From Balanoglossus misakiensis (lineage: Eukaryota > Hemichordata), in assembly GCA_040954595.2 (NCBI GenBank), contig CM082578.2, positions 3,534,001 through 3,598,000 of the forward strand: a stretch of 64,000 nucleotides of DNA, given 5' to 3'. The translations under genes were made by a program, and so were the position numbers. A model generated the notes under the pieces. The model was not told where the DNA came from. It searched no databases and worked only from the letters and a program-made list of their open reading frames with translations. The stretch's first letter is position 1, and every line of letters starts with the position of its first letter. Below, one piece after another: positions 51,289 to 62,905 of the stretch.

Positions 51289-51767
51289 TTTGAATGATAT
51301 TGAAGTTTGTGGTGTTCCGTTTGAAGATGCTTTCACGATGTGGGATTTGTCGCATACACTAACTTGTAAAACCCTATTCTAAGCATGCGTTGCGAAATAC
51401 AGTTTTAACATGTCTAAAGTTTCATTTGCATAACCGGACCGTTGACCAGTCACAAATAAGCAGGAGTGGGATCACATCGCACGCCAGATGTTCAATTTTG
51501 AATGCCAATAGACACGGAGACATCCACAAGTTGTTTCTTATTTCCCTTTTCATTTTTTGTATGGCTGAAAATTAACCATTTATTTTCTACTTTTAATGTC
51601 ATCAACCCTTTTGAAATAGTATTCAGCAAAGTTTACCAGAAATCATGTATAATTCATATGGCCAATAAAACTTTGATTCGATTCTGTAAAATTAGTCGAT
51701 CACACGAGGGATACCTGCAGACTAATAGGGAGTCAATTTGTCGTATCCGATTCATTTCGCGACAGCC
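51289..51767. promoter_or_regulatory. Divergent promoter region between the two transposon genes
   Basis: 479 bases separate the two ATGs, which are on opposite strands. No gene inside. It must carry the promoters of both genes if they are expressed. Confidence 0.4.
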
Positions 51768-52812
51768 ATGGCTTCTACGCGTACACCACGCTGTGTTGTA
51801 ACGGACGCCGAGATAAATTTGATTAGGGCCGGGATGAGAATCCATAATACAAATTATGGAAATATTGTCCATTTCATGAGACAGTCTGGTCGTTTGGCCA
51901 ACAGTGGGATGCCAGCCAATGCAGTACGGCTCTATCAAACCGGACTGATGAAACCACTACGTCGGCGTGTTCGAGATGTTGTCGCTAAACGTATCTCAGA
52001 GTAAGTTTTATTATAGTTTCAAACCGAGGGGAGTATTTCTCAAACAGGGAAAGCACATGAAGTCTGTGAAATGTGAGTTTGACGGGTATTGTCTCCCAGA
52101 AAAGCACGAAATTTCGTATTGCATCTATCGCAGCCAAAGTTTCTGTGTTTCTCTATGTAACTCCTCTGCTAATTTGCATATTTTGTCTTGTCCGTTTCTT
52201 TGAATATAATTCACAAGTACATGTATGGCAAATATTGATATCTCCACTATCATTGAAATCTAGCTATGAAATACAGTACGATTTTTAATATTCATGTGCC
52301 GTCCTGGTAATCAGTCAGCAATTTTTGTTTATAGCGTCCGACAAATACGTGAACGGGAGATGAGGTATGCGGCGCTGAGAACACCGGAGCAGAGGGCACC
52401 GGTACAAGCACTGGCACCACGACCACCGACACCACCACTGCCCCCGCCGCCGACACAAGCGCCTCCACCACCACCACAGCCGCTACCGCAAGCGCCTCCA
52501 CCGCCACCACCACCGACACAAGCACCACCACCACCACCACAGCCACAACCACTTCTACCAGAAGGTGAACCTCCTGCTGCCGATGAGCCCTTGGACCATC
52601 ACAGGGAGCCCAATCCTGATGGTGACGACGGGAGGGGGATCCCTGCACCAGAGGACGCCCAAGAGAGACCACCACAGGGCGGAAGACGGCTGTACCATCT
52701 AGTGCGAGAGGCCCATGAATTATATGTGGACTTCTTGAGAAACACTCTCCCTGACACTATGGCGAATGTAAATCGCACGCTGGATCGCCTTAGACAGATT
52801 GTGAGCACATAA
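51768..52812 (+). CDS. Partner protein of the DDE transposon (two exons, proline-rich)
   Basis: Exon 1 51768-52000 (ATG; donor GTAAGT) and exon 2 52335-52812 (acceptor TTATAG) join in phase to 236 aa. The N-terminal 77 residues (VVTDAEINLIRAGMRIHNTNYGN...) are helical and resemble a small DNA-binding domain. The middle is a run of Pro with Ala/Gln/Thr (PPPPTQAPPPPP repeats). The C-terminus is helical (RRLYHLVREAHELYVDFL). In Harbinger elements a Myb-like partner escorts the transposase to DNA; I see the right place and direction but not a clear Myb signature, so the role is inference. Confidence 0.7.
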
Positions 52813-53400
52813 CACGAATAAAATATTTTTTTATCTATCACCTAAGATTTGTCATTTATCTGGGTTTTTTAATATTCCCCACCACCAATGCAACAGCCCC
52901 TTACATGAAGACTTAGCCTTTTAGTGATAGTATGTTGTATCGATAAAGAGCATATTGCAAACATATTGAAGGAAATGCCAATACAATTGCCAGGAAACAA
53001 ATAGCGAGAGCACAAACATTTCCCAGAGTTCCGCTGTTGAAGATATCTTTTTTTATCTTTATACTACCCAAATATGTTTTTATTTTCTAGGAATAGAAAA
53101 AAAACAAACACATATTTGACATTCAGGGGGTACCTAGACTCTATGGCAGTCGCTGTGCCTGTCGATAAGGAATGAAATTTTCATACTGCATACGACGCGC
53201 CAGGCAAAGCCACTAGCGACTGTGTGATTAGCGTCGCGTCCATATGACGTTCTAGCGGACGCGCATTTCAGTATTGGGGCAAGACTAGGGAATGGCCCGT
53301 AGCTTTGACGCCGGAGCTTCATGACACGGTGACAAACAATAGGGTGCAGCGCATGTGCAAAACAAATTTAGTCTTTACATATATGTTTCGACCATGCTCT
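52813..53400. other. 3' flank of the transposon gene
   Basis: No gene. An AATAAA polyadenylation signal for the preceding gene is at 52817-52822, within CACGAATAAAATA directly after the stop codon. The remainder is unique sequence. Confidence 0.5.
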
Positions 53401-53665
53401 GTCTGGTAATGATTGGCTAGTCCCGCATATTACGTGACGGTGAGGAGCACATAAAAGAACGAGGCAATGAACACTCGAAAGTGAGGCAAGGGACAAGAAC
53501 GTAAAGCAGCCAATGAATGAGCTGAATTCGGAACAGTAAATACTAATGAGACGAAATGACGTATAGGCAGTCAATGACTGAACGGAAAGGGGACATAGGG
53601 ACATTAGAGCTACCAATCACCGTGAGCGACGCAGGGGTTTAGGACACAAATTTTGGTCCCACATG
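53401..53665 (-). repeat. Right member of the inverted ~265-bp repeat pair
   Basis: Reverse complement of 46999-47269 with few changes; outer end CCCACATG at 53665. No matching target duplication was seen outside the pair. Confidence 0.9.
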
Positions 53666-54110
53666 AAATACGTCTAGTAAGACGTGGGCATTGCTTAACC
53701 ATAGAGGTATAAGTAAAGGTATACATTTAATTTAAAAAAATTAAAAAATGACATCTAGGACAAAAAAACATCCTTCCCTTTGACGAACAGCCGTTTGATA
53801 ACTTGGCAATTTACAGACCTGAACATTTTATGTATCAGCTACATATTCGTTCTCTCTTCCCTATATTATATCGCTTTTCTTTACAGCGCCCCAGCAAGTT
53901 CTGTGTATGTGTACATGCAATTATTGTTGTTGAGAAATGAATTCATGTCCGGCCTTGAATACAATTTTTGAAAACTAACATCCCAGACTATACAAACATG
54001 GAGCCAGTTGAGGAGATAAATACTAAGTTCTAAATCATGCCTTATTGAGCCGAACAAAACGTCAAGTTGTTGGCACACAGAAAAAAAAGGTAACACATAG
54101 TGGGTGTTAA
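53666..54110. other. Intergenic DNA, nothing recognised
   Basis: AT-rich unique sequence, no gene or repeat supported. Confidence 0.4.
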
Positions 54111-54113
54111 AGG

Positions 54114-54271
54114 TATACGGTCACCTATACAAATTTAGCCACAGTTACACTACAGACTGAATGTCCTGCACATGGCGCGCTTGCCGGGCGCGCTCAGTGG
54201 CTTGCGTGATGTGATGTCGATCGACGCCATGTTTGTTTACATGATTGTACAATCGTGCGTAGCTATGGTCT
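54114..54271. repeat. Copy of a dispersed repeat (inverted relative to 59230-59394)
   Basis: Starts TTAAAGGTATACGGTCACCT and contains CACTACAGACTGAATGTCCTG; both recur in reverse orientation at about 59230-59394. Internal parts differ by deletions. Confidence 0.65.
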
Positions 54272-54323
54272 GACGCAGCATGGAGGTACTAGAGAGAGAT
54301 CTCTAGTACCTCCATGGACGCAG
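54272..54323. mobile_element. 38-bp palindromic micro-insertion with 7-bp direct repeats GACGCAG
   Basis: The core 54279-54316 has 17-base arms (CATGGAGGTACTAGAGA and its reverse complement) around GAGA. It is flanked on both sides by GACGCAG (54272-54278, 54317-54323). The 40-kb copy shares the 12 terminal bases of each arm and lacks about 10 central bases. Confidence 0.8.
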
Positions 54324-55395
54324 GGACTCTCTACCTGTTTCATCGCCTGGTAAATTAGATGGATATTCTCAAAACAGTAGAATGTATATTGTGTTCTGAT
54401 TGCATTCTTCGTGTGTATCAAACTTTTATTTTATTGATTTCCTTTTGTTGTCAGCCACATGCGAGTAGCCTTGCCAATAAACAGTCGTGTTTACTCGGTA
54501 AACAAGTGGAATCACTGACTTGCCTCAAAAACAACAGTAGCAGGTGTAGTTCCTTTCCGTCCTACCTCCATGCAACATACAACATACAATCCGCATCAAA
54601 AAAGCACTCCTGAAGAACTATGAAATGTCTAGCTTGTGTTCATTCTGTCAAACAATTGCATGGACTCCAGCCATATTCAATGCCAGATCTTAAACTCACC
54701 GTCAGTGAGTTAGATACAGGTGCACACATACATGTATGACACTATTGTGAAGTAACATTTTTTTTATTTTAGAAAATGTGAAAAATAATAGGGAAAATTT
54801 TGAGTTTACATAAATGTTACAAACTATACAGCAAGTCACATCAGAGTAGAATAAAAATGTCCTCAAGTACAAATAAACAGCAAAACGGGAAAATGCATCG
54901 ATGTCGGAACTACTAAAGTCGAGAATCAGCTCTGAATTTATTCAGTAATCTAGTGCTTGGGGCGGAAACTTTAATGCAGAACACACTCTCTCGATATGCA
55001 AATATAACTTATTGAAACTCGTTGCCATACGAACAAACGACCAGGAACCATCGACACGGCACAGTCTATATATACATGTACACTGAGAAGCCATAGAGAC
55101 GTGCATGTTCAAATAGACCTTCTGAATAATGATCCATCGAGCAACAACAACAAAAAGGAAAAGATCCTTTGTACTTTAAATACGACCGAACTTTGCTCGT
55201 TTTAAAATACAGGAGTCGACAAATGTGACGTGTAATAATTTGTACACAATTTTCTTTACCCCAATACAAAAATGCCTTTCAGCACAGAAAAAACAACAAA
55301 GCAATGCCATTATCGTTAACACCTAATTGTTTCTCCCAATTTGAAGTGGTCTCTTTCGAAAAGGATTCGTCATGAGAGTTACTCATTGTACAAAC
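54324..55395. other. Intergenic DNA, nothing recognised
   Basis: No exon, RNA gene or known repeat could be supported. Confidence 0.4.
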
Positions 55396-55516
55396 TGACC
55401 ACCTGTCAGACATTGCGGATTTTCCTTACATTTCTGCTTTCTATCCGAGTTACTACCTGTCACCTGTCAGACATTGTGGATTTTCCTTACATTAATTGCT
55501 GCTTTCTATCCGAGTG
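55396..55516. repeat. Small tandem duplication (~58 bp)
   Basis: CACCTGTCAGACATTGCGGATTT... TTCTATCCGAGT occurs at about 55400-55452 and again at about 55459-55515, with an extra TTAATTGC in the second. Confidence 0.8.
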
Positions 55517-56649
55517 CAGAGCGGGAAAACCCGCTGAGGCTATACCGCTGTCAGAAGAAACAGCGAGGGCTTCGAACGTACTTTTATTTTTCACACTTAA
55601 ATCACTGCTCGTAAATTAATGCATCAAAAGTAAAAGTTTCCTTTTTCCTTTTAAATTTAAAAGTATATATGGCCTATGTCACGATCAAAATTGCGATTGT
55701 GTTTATAACTAGCATAGCTGCAATAATTAGAGTGATGGGTAGCTATTTTCGCTTGGTTGAATCACGGTCACTCCACAAGGGTCGCGGACGTAGTCAGAAT
55801 TATGGACGAAAAAGTCGGAACAATCAAGCCCGAGAGTATACTGCGAGCAGTCATACCCATTGATACTCATATGAAATCAACAATGAAGAATAATCTGCAT
55901 AACAGGAAAAAGAAAGCCTACTGACGACTAGCCTGCACATTAGTAAATCACAGGTGTGAATGGGGTGGGCCACGGGAGGTAGCCTTTGGTCAGTAGGATC
56001 GTACCAGCTACCTCATAAATGTATTTTTCACTAATTTGTGCGATCAAGTTTTTTTCCTCAACATGATCTCCAATCTATTTCAGATTCAAAATCATATCCA
56101 GGGAATCCACAGATCGCGATTCGTGTTTTCTTGTGTTTATATTTAGCTGGAATAATTGTAACGGCACCGTGTCGCTGTTTTTGGTGTAGATGCCCGCACA
56201 CTTACATGCAATGGACCGCAGTTACGTTGCGCGGTCGTGATGTAAATTTAGGAAATAGTGATACACTGCATCTATTAAAGCTTATCTTTGTTTCAGAGTA
56301 AAAATCTACCCGCTTTCTCTGTACTGTATCTCCCAGCGTCCACGGGTGTTACATGTTTATGCTCGGCCAGCCACGTTCTTCAGGTTGTAATCACCTTTTT
56401 GTTCGTCAGTACAATAAAATATGTGTGAACTCAATGAACAAAAACTTCTGAAGTCAGTACATTTTTGTCTGTGGTTTGTTTTAAAAATACAATTTGGTGC
56501 GCCGGTCACTAGGATCCTAGGGTCATAGTTCTGAGTGTCAGGCTCATGAAAACAAGAACAATCTATGACTCAAATATTAGATACATACTAGTATTGTAAT
56601 TTGCGTCTTACAAAGCACAATAATGTGACTTCATCCATTTCCCAAACAG
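55517..56649. other. Intergenic or intronic DNA, nothing recognised
   Basis: No convincing exon or repeat. May be the intron preceding the BEN exon. Confidence 0.4.
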
Positions 56650-57173
56650 AGAAACTACGACAAATCAGTCAGAGTATCGACCACACTGTTGTCTGTGATC
56701 GACAACACGTATACGTGCGTCCGTTCACCGCGACAATAATGTGTGTAACGATCGTTCAATTCATTCGATCAGGCACTATGATCATGCCCCCGCCGATTCC
56801 ATCAGCGCCCACCTTGTCACCAACACCACGTGCACTCCCACCACGCCCAACCGCTGATATTACACCACCGTTCCAAACTACACTACAGCCGGCAGTACAG
56901 CCGATTCTCACGTCTCCGCAGACAGCGGGGATGATTGAGACTTCTCCGCCTCCACTATGGTTCCCTCCTATCACCGGGGATGTTCTCATACCAGAATCAT
57001 ATATAGACCGGTGTAAGGTCGTAAGTTGCTCTATAGACAACTTTGCCAAGAACCTTGTGTTTATGGTTTATTCGCCGAGTGAACGCGCCGGACGTACTTG
57101 CACAGGGCGTGTGTTTGGGGGTACCAAACAGAAATTGAAGTTAAGTCCCAGAAGGCTTAAGAAAGTTGAATGA
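56650..57173 (+). CDS. Terminal exon of a BEN-domain protein (partial)
   Basis: Follows a good acceptor (TTTCCCAAACAG). The middle is Pro/Thr-rich (low complexity). The last ~60 residues, from SYIDRCKVVSCSIDNFAKNL through MVYSPSERAGRTCTGRV to KQKLKLSPRRLKKVE, have the pattern of a BEN domain C-terminal half (NFA..L, x-ER....C.G, L-x-P-x-x-L). BEN domains bind DNA or protein in chromatin and also occur in viruses and transposons. Only this part is seen; upstream exons were not found, so it may be a fragment. Confidence 0.5.
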
Positions 57174-57210
57174 GCAACTTTCCGAAAATATTTTAGAAAT
57201 AATGGACGCT

Positions 57211-57342
57211 GCCCTGACCATTAACGTTTGTTTATGGGCAAGGGCGAGGGGAAAGCCAAAAATTCATGGGCTCGGAAGCCTCGCCCATGAATTTTGGCTT
57301 TCCTCGAGCCCACGCCCATAAACAAACGTTTATGGTCAGGGC
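57211..57342. repeat. 132-bp inverted repeat (foldback, MITE-like)
   Basis: GCCCTGACCATTAACGTTTG at the left pairs with the reverse complement at 57323-57342, and the arms continue (TTTATGGGC.. GGCGAGG, AAAGCCAAAAATTCATGGGC) to a short loop. The termini give a strong hairpin. Confidence 0.85.
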
Positions 57343-58920
57343 GGAGTCGGTTATTTCCATTATATTATCAACAAAATCAAGAAAACCGTCAACATTTACG
57401 AAAATGTCCCACTAGGGGCCCCGGAACTTGTGTTACGCAAAATGTTGTATTCACTGAACTGTTTGCTAATATTACTATTCAGATTTACGGGCATGTAAAC
57501 AAACCCTTACTGAGTATTTGTGGTCAGTGACGTCGTTCATCTCGACCAATTAAAATGCGACGCACAGGCCATGGTAATATAATCCCACGATTTTCCGCGA
57601 TCCGCCGAGCGCGACGTGTGGTCAAAACAGTGCATCAAGGCAATCGATAAAGCTCTCCGCCGTTGATTTTTTTTTTTTTTTGGGGGGGGGGGGGGGGGGG
57701 CTTTATCAGCATGTTTGTCGGATTGTCATTCTCTCGTTCAGAAAGGAAATGTTCCCTTGCATTTGTACAACTAATGTAGTGTAATTGTGTTTTAAATGCT
57801 TAATAAAGAAAACTAACACTAACAACGGACACATTTTGTTCGTAGTGAATTAAACGCCCCTCCCTGAATGCCTAGTCTGAAATAAAACTTATGTTGAGAA
57901 GGAGAGTTGTACATTGATTAACGTTTTCAACGGTGTAGTACCGGTGTAGCAACGATCCAGATACGACTCCGATGGGAAAAAATATTTGAGAATGCTTTTC
58001 GCCTGTGCTGCGCCGGTGTTAATTTTCGACAGCGATGACGGGTGGTTCAGATCCAGACCGAAGAAAATATACAGTGAGAACGCAAAGCACAACCCTGTGG
58101 TGACTTTTGATTATGTTTATCTAGGTAACCTATTGTCTTGGGTCAGTTTCCATTGTTGAGTCAATCACACTGGACGCGAGTGGTTTTCTAGCCACTCGCG
58201 GTTAGCCGGGTCTGCAACACTTCTGTCTGCCACCAACTTTAGGTTCTTTCGATCGCCGAAAAGACGAGGCGTTTTCGATTTGTGGATTAACATCCAGTAC
58301 TTCTAAACGATATCAAAACGGTCATGAAGAAGACGACAAAGTCGTCTAGAACGCATATCCAGGTATAGAAACTGAGATATGTTGCAATTACATGTCCTCG
58401 ACGTCCTCAATTTTTGTTAGTTGCCGTGTTCCTAAACATTGCCATTAGACGGCGTTGATCTCAAAACAATGTCCGTTTAGTGTGTGGACGCACACAGATT
58501 CTGAGGGCTAATCCCCTGTTAGCAAGAAACAGGAAGTGCTACGATATTCGTCATTTTTAAGTTGCTGCAATTGATCTGTAGTTTGTACGTGTATGCTTTA
58601 CATGTATGCATCTGTGGTAACATAAAACACAGGTTACAAATGAACATAAATGACTGCATGTACATAGTGTTTTGAACCACTAGCATTCTTTATCTGAATT
58701 GGAGGTTGCGCAACTAGACTAGAAAAACCAGAAATGCCATCATATCATAGACCCTATGGATCAATCAAACGTGTTTGGGGTTCAAACCGACCTGCTTCCT
58801 TGCTGGTAAGCAACCGGTGCGCCAGTAGACTAGCCCACTAGTCGCTTGGTGATTTTTAAATCTAAATAGTTAAGGTGTTTTCGATGGTTTTTTGTCTTAA
58901 TAAATAATTTCAATACTTTT
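57343..58920. other. Intergenic DNA with a T/G homopolymer tract
   Basis: Only a T14-G20-type tract at about 57667-57700 stands out. No gene recognised in the rest. Confidence 0.5.
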
Positions 58921-58989
58921 TGCGTGCATGCTTGCCTTGAGCGTGTTTTTGGTAGTGAGGTGAGTTTCGAATTTGGGACTGAGCTTGTG

Positions 58990-59230
58990 GTTTTGGGTAG
59001 CGTGGGTCTACGCGTTCCCTACACATAATGAAGCCCATAGACTTGGAGCAAGTCTAGTGCGCCAGGTAAACAAGCGCGCTTCCTGTGACCTGGCTGGCCA
59101 TGCAAGCCAGGTAGCTCATGAATATTCAGAATGCAAGCCTGGCGCGCTCAGCAAGCACGCTCACCAGGCCTGGCGAGCCAGGCGAGCCACCTGGCTTGCT
59201 GCGTTCAGGAGCAGGCGCGCCAGGTAGAAC
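58990..59230. repeat. Cluster of CCAGGC/GCCTGG motifs, GC-rich repeat core
   Basis: Within about 240 bases GCCAGG, CCTGGC and GGCGCGCC-like words recur in both orientations. The block belongs to the same dispersed repeat as 59230-59394. Confidence 0.6.
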
Positions 59231-59394
59231 AGGACATTCAGTCTGTAGTGTACCATGGTAAATCGAGATCTAACCAATCACAGAATTTCAGTGGGTGGCA
59301 CACGCGAAAATAAAGCGTTCTTTAGAACACTCAAATACGCCATTTCAAATATATATGGCGATATGTAAATTGGAGGTGACTGTATACCTTTAAT
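59230..59394. repeat. Dispersed repeat copy (reverse of 54114-54271)
   Basis: Ends in AGGTGACTGTATACCTTTAA, the reverse complement of the start of the 54-kb copy, and contains GGACATTCAGTCTGTAGTG. Confidence 0.65.
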
Positions 59395-59509
59395 ATTAAG
59401 CTCCCAAAGCCCCCGTCATCACTATTTCAACAAATAAAGTTGCGCGCGTACGACCCTATGTGAGCGTGACCCATATCAGTATAGACGCTGCGGATCCAAT
59501 TGTTCATTT

Positions 59510-59925
59510 GCATTTTAATGAATTTTTGGTTATAGCCCATATCTCAACAACCACTTGATCAAATCAATTGAACTTTGCACTTTCACATCAAGCGAGGACA
59601 TACAGTTCAGTTCATTTGAATACAATTTCATACGGTTTAGACTGTCTCCGATTATAAAAGTTTCACTACCTCTTTAGTGAATTGATGAGTTGTTCAACTT
59701 AAGGAACTGCAATTTTAACAAAGGTGCACAGATGAAACATCAGTGCAACTTCACGGTGCTAGGTCAACTCAACTTGGGTCATTCAAAACCCCTTGTTTTC
59801 TATGTTAAAGTTAGACCTCTAAAGAAGAGACTAGGAGTGAACTTTGGGGTAACAGACAAGACAAACAGACAGACAGACAGACAGGCAGACAAACAGGCAG
59901 CGGGCGGGCGGGCAAGGAGGCAGAA
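59510..59925. repeat. SINE-like repeat ending in (CAGA)n microsatellite
   Basis: AT-rich segment (TAGCCCATATCTCAACAACC ...) that passes into AAGACAAACAGACAGACAGA and GGCGGGCGGGC runs at about 59855-59920. The tail is characteristic of some tRNA-type SINEs, but no A/B boxes were identified. Confidence 0.4.
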
Positions 59926-59954
59926 AAACAAAACGTTACAGATAGCGCTCTAAC

Positions 59955-60900
59955 ATTTATAACTATTTCAACATGTCCAAGGCCCTTGTCTGTACCTATA
60001 TCCACAAGATGTCTCTTTCAACAAATACACCATTTTCTTTTTCCTAAGAATTGTCAAATTTATCATTTTATTTTTAATTCTATGACTATGTACCAGTAAC
60101 ATGTTGCATTATAAATAAACCTGACATTTGCCAACAAAGAAACCAATTACAGAGTAAATTGAATTCTTACCACGTGTAGATTGTCTCCGATAATAATTAG
60201 GTGAAATATATGTACACTGTATGTCAAATTAGAAATAGAATATCCTGACTCTTTTTCGGATGTCGGGAGAGAATATAGTTAGCTGTACAGAAAATTAAAC
60301 GTATGTTTGGTGTCACAGTACACATGCTTGTGAATCGAAAAATAGTAATACACATGTACTGCTCGTCTGCTCGACTAGATACTCGAGCTCAGACCAAAAT
60401 ACTGCGATCGGGTTACAAATAAGCCTCATTTGACTGTTGCCAACTCATTTCTGACCTCGGTCGTTGGCCACAACACAGCCTGTATGAAAGGGTTGATCAG
60501 CGGCAGGGTTCGCGGAATATCCAACCAGTCCCAAATAATCTAAAACGCACTTGCGTGGTAATGCCAGTAGAATTCCACATCTCCGGATCATCGTCTATAA
60601 GACATATAAATATGTCTATATGTTCCCATATGCTTTACCACTGTTACCCTTTTACATTTTAATTTTGAGTACTATTAACATTTGAGAATCACAAATAATG
60701 TTAATGATATTCTCCACAGAAACCCAAGTACACAATTACAGATCGAGACGCGGAGGTGTGGGGTGAATGGACCCCCAATGACTAATTGGATGATTGACGA
60801 TGACGTGCACGTGGCCATGCTACCAATTTTCAAAATCCTAGTGTATTAGGGATAGTGTAGCCTTAAAATTTCGGGTGGAACTTTAGTTTTAGAGGTGTCC
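59955..60900. other. Intergenic DNA, nothing recognised
   Basis: No gene or repeat supported. Confidence 0.4.
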
Positions 60901-60929
60901 CCCTCCCACATTAGAAAATGTTGTAAAAT

Positions 60930-61095
60930 AAAGGGCGCGAAACTGCAATTTTGTGGACTCAAAAGCAAAAGTTTGGTGGCAAAAGTATGTGACCCCCCTA
61001 AACATTAAAAAAAAACAGATGACCCCCCCCCCCCCGTTTTGGACTTCAAAATTTAAGTGACCCCCTGGATTTTGCCGCCCCCCCCCCCAGCCGTA
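60930..61095 (+). repeat. Low-complexity C-run repeat, inverted relative to 63505-63668
   Basis: GGGCGCGAAACTGCAATTTTG ... GTGACCCCCC ... ACTTCAAAATTTAAGTGACC ... TTTTGCCGCC followed by C-runs and CCGTAAAAAC; the reverse complement occurs at 63505-63668. Confidence 0.8.
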
Positions 61096-61344
61096 AAAAC
61101 AGAATGGTCCCTAAGTGGATTGGAGAGGGATAATAATAGTCAATCGTTCTTGTTGCGGGTATTATTGTCTGAATGTTTTATGTTTAGCCCGTTCGAAACG
61201 AGACTTTGTAATGGGTTGAAAATTTAATTAAGCTGTTGGAAATATTTAGTATGCATGGAATTAAAAGTGAGATGTATTGTTCAATGGAACATAAATCCAA
61301 CTTCAATACTGCTTATAAAGGGACTTTTCTGCCTGCAGTTGGTG

Positions 61345-61830
61345 TGGTAACTTGGTACAAAGTCGCTTGTTCGACTTTCATGATCTGCCTGACAAACAGC
61401 GGCGAAAACGAAGGTATGTTTTTTGAAGCTTACACTATTCGGTAGAGCTAGTCTCACACGTGTGTGGAACTACATTTACTTTAATAATGCAATGGAGCGA
61501 ACACTTTTTGTACACTAATGCCACTCTTCTTAAACCAGTCAGTACAATTTTGTACGTCGACAAAGACTTTTTTCAACTTTCACCATCTGCTTGATACACA
61601 GCACACGGTAAGGTTATTTTCATACGCGTATGTATGTACATTCATGACAATAATGAAATGTACCAAACACAATTAGTAGAAAAATGCCACTGTTCTGAGA
61701 GAGAACAAAATAACAATTCGGATAACTTGATACCTCGATAAAGTCTCCTGGTCGACTTTTTTTCCATCTGCTTGATAATAAACGGTGGTGAGAAATAAAT
61801 TTTCTTGAGGCTTGCACTATCAAGTAGGAT
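61345..61830. repeat. Degenerate tandem repeat
   Basis: A word of the type GTCGACTTT..CATCTGCTTGATA followed by a short GGT(G/A)A(A/G) part recurs at about 61370, 61560 and 61750, each time after a TTGATAC/TTGTAC segment. Weak but threefold. Confidence 0.35.
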
Positions 61831-61859
61831 TAATTGTACATGGGTGCTTTGCACATTTA

Positions 61860-61898
61860 CTATTCAATTCAATTCAATTCAGTTCAATTCAATTTATT
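61860..61898. repeat. (TTCAA)n microsatellite
   Basis: ATTCAATTCAATTCAATTCA continues with one interruption for about 38 bases. Confidence 0.9.
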
Positions 61899-62674
61899 TC
61901 ACTTTCAATTTTTACATCGAATGGTGAAAAATGTACTGATAAAGTGAAAAAAGGAGGTAGGAAAAATAGTGCATTCGCACTAGTGAAGTCCACCCCCTCA
62001 TCATGGTGAACAGTAGAACACTTGGTTAGTAATACATACAAAAGAAAAAAAAGTCAAACTATACGTTTTCCTAACAAGGATTTCATTTGTTTCTTTTGAC
62101 CTTGTGTCACGATTGAGTTTTAACGATCATAGATCTTGTTTATGATTACGTAAGAAGTCATTCACTTGTATGGTTTTAGTCCAGTATTGACATAGGTACT
62201 TGACCCAGAGTAAACAATATTGTGTAATTGATACATGTCAGAATGAGATAGAGATATCACGCGCTAAGTTCATGTTTAAGAAATATTAAGATGACGTGTT
62301 CCTTTTATGACTTAATACTTGACTAACGTATTACTAGTAATAAGGTGTGGTGAAATTTGAGATCACACGTTTATCACCGGAGATCCGTGATGGGAGTCAA
62401 CGAGCATGGATCGAGTCGTGTAATTCTTACGTGTGACCAGTAATAAACCAGAACTTTGTGTTACTCGGAAAACTTGTTGCAAGTCTCTGTCTACGAAAGG
62501 TTTACGATCTGCCGGGTACCTCTCTCAGACTCTATGAATATGTTGGGTGGAGAAGGAGATGGAGAGAATTTACGCCGTCAACCTTTCCAAACCTTTGCTG
62601 CAGTGTACTTTATGGAATTCGAAATAGCTGCAACAAATGCCAAACTAGAAACACCGTATTTCTTTGATTCCAGC

Positions 62675-62905
62675 GACACGTTATCTCTGAAAGTGTAACA
62701 ATTTCACAATTTAGTAGACAAAGAGGCGCCCCCCCCCATCCCAATTGCGCAGTTGAAGTAGTGCGTGTTGAGAGAGACCTGTCGACTCGAACTCGGACGA
62801 CGAGAGTTATTTAGCATGTCGAACGCTGCTCTACGAAGCTCGTAGTTACCTTCTGACCGGGACATTTGTGCTTGAACGGACTGGGTTCCTCCCGATGGGT
62901 TCTTG
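62675..62905 (-). repeat. Arm of an inverted repeat, copy 1 (with short open frame)
   Basis: CAGCGACACGTTATCTCTGA ... GACCGGGACATTTGTGCTTG corresponds in reverse to 63810-64000. On the minus strand a 108-codon frame (62704-63030) reads GNYELRRAAFDMLNNSRR; the same words appear in the right arm. Function unknown. Confidence 0.75.

Noticed and set aside
52292-52675. Minus-strand Val-rich frame
   Set aside because: Antisense of the CCA/CCG proline run; low complexity.
59811-60005. Frames across the (CAGA)n tract
   Set aside because: Produced by the microsatellite; not coding.
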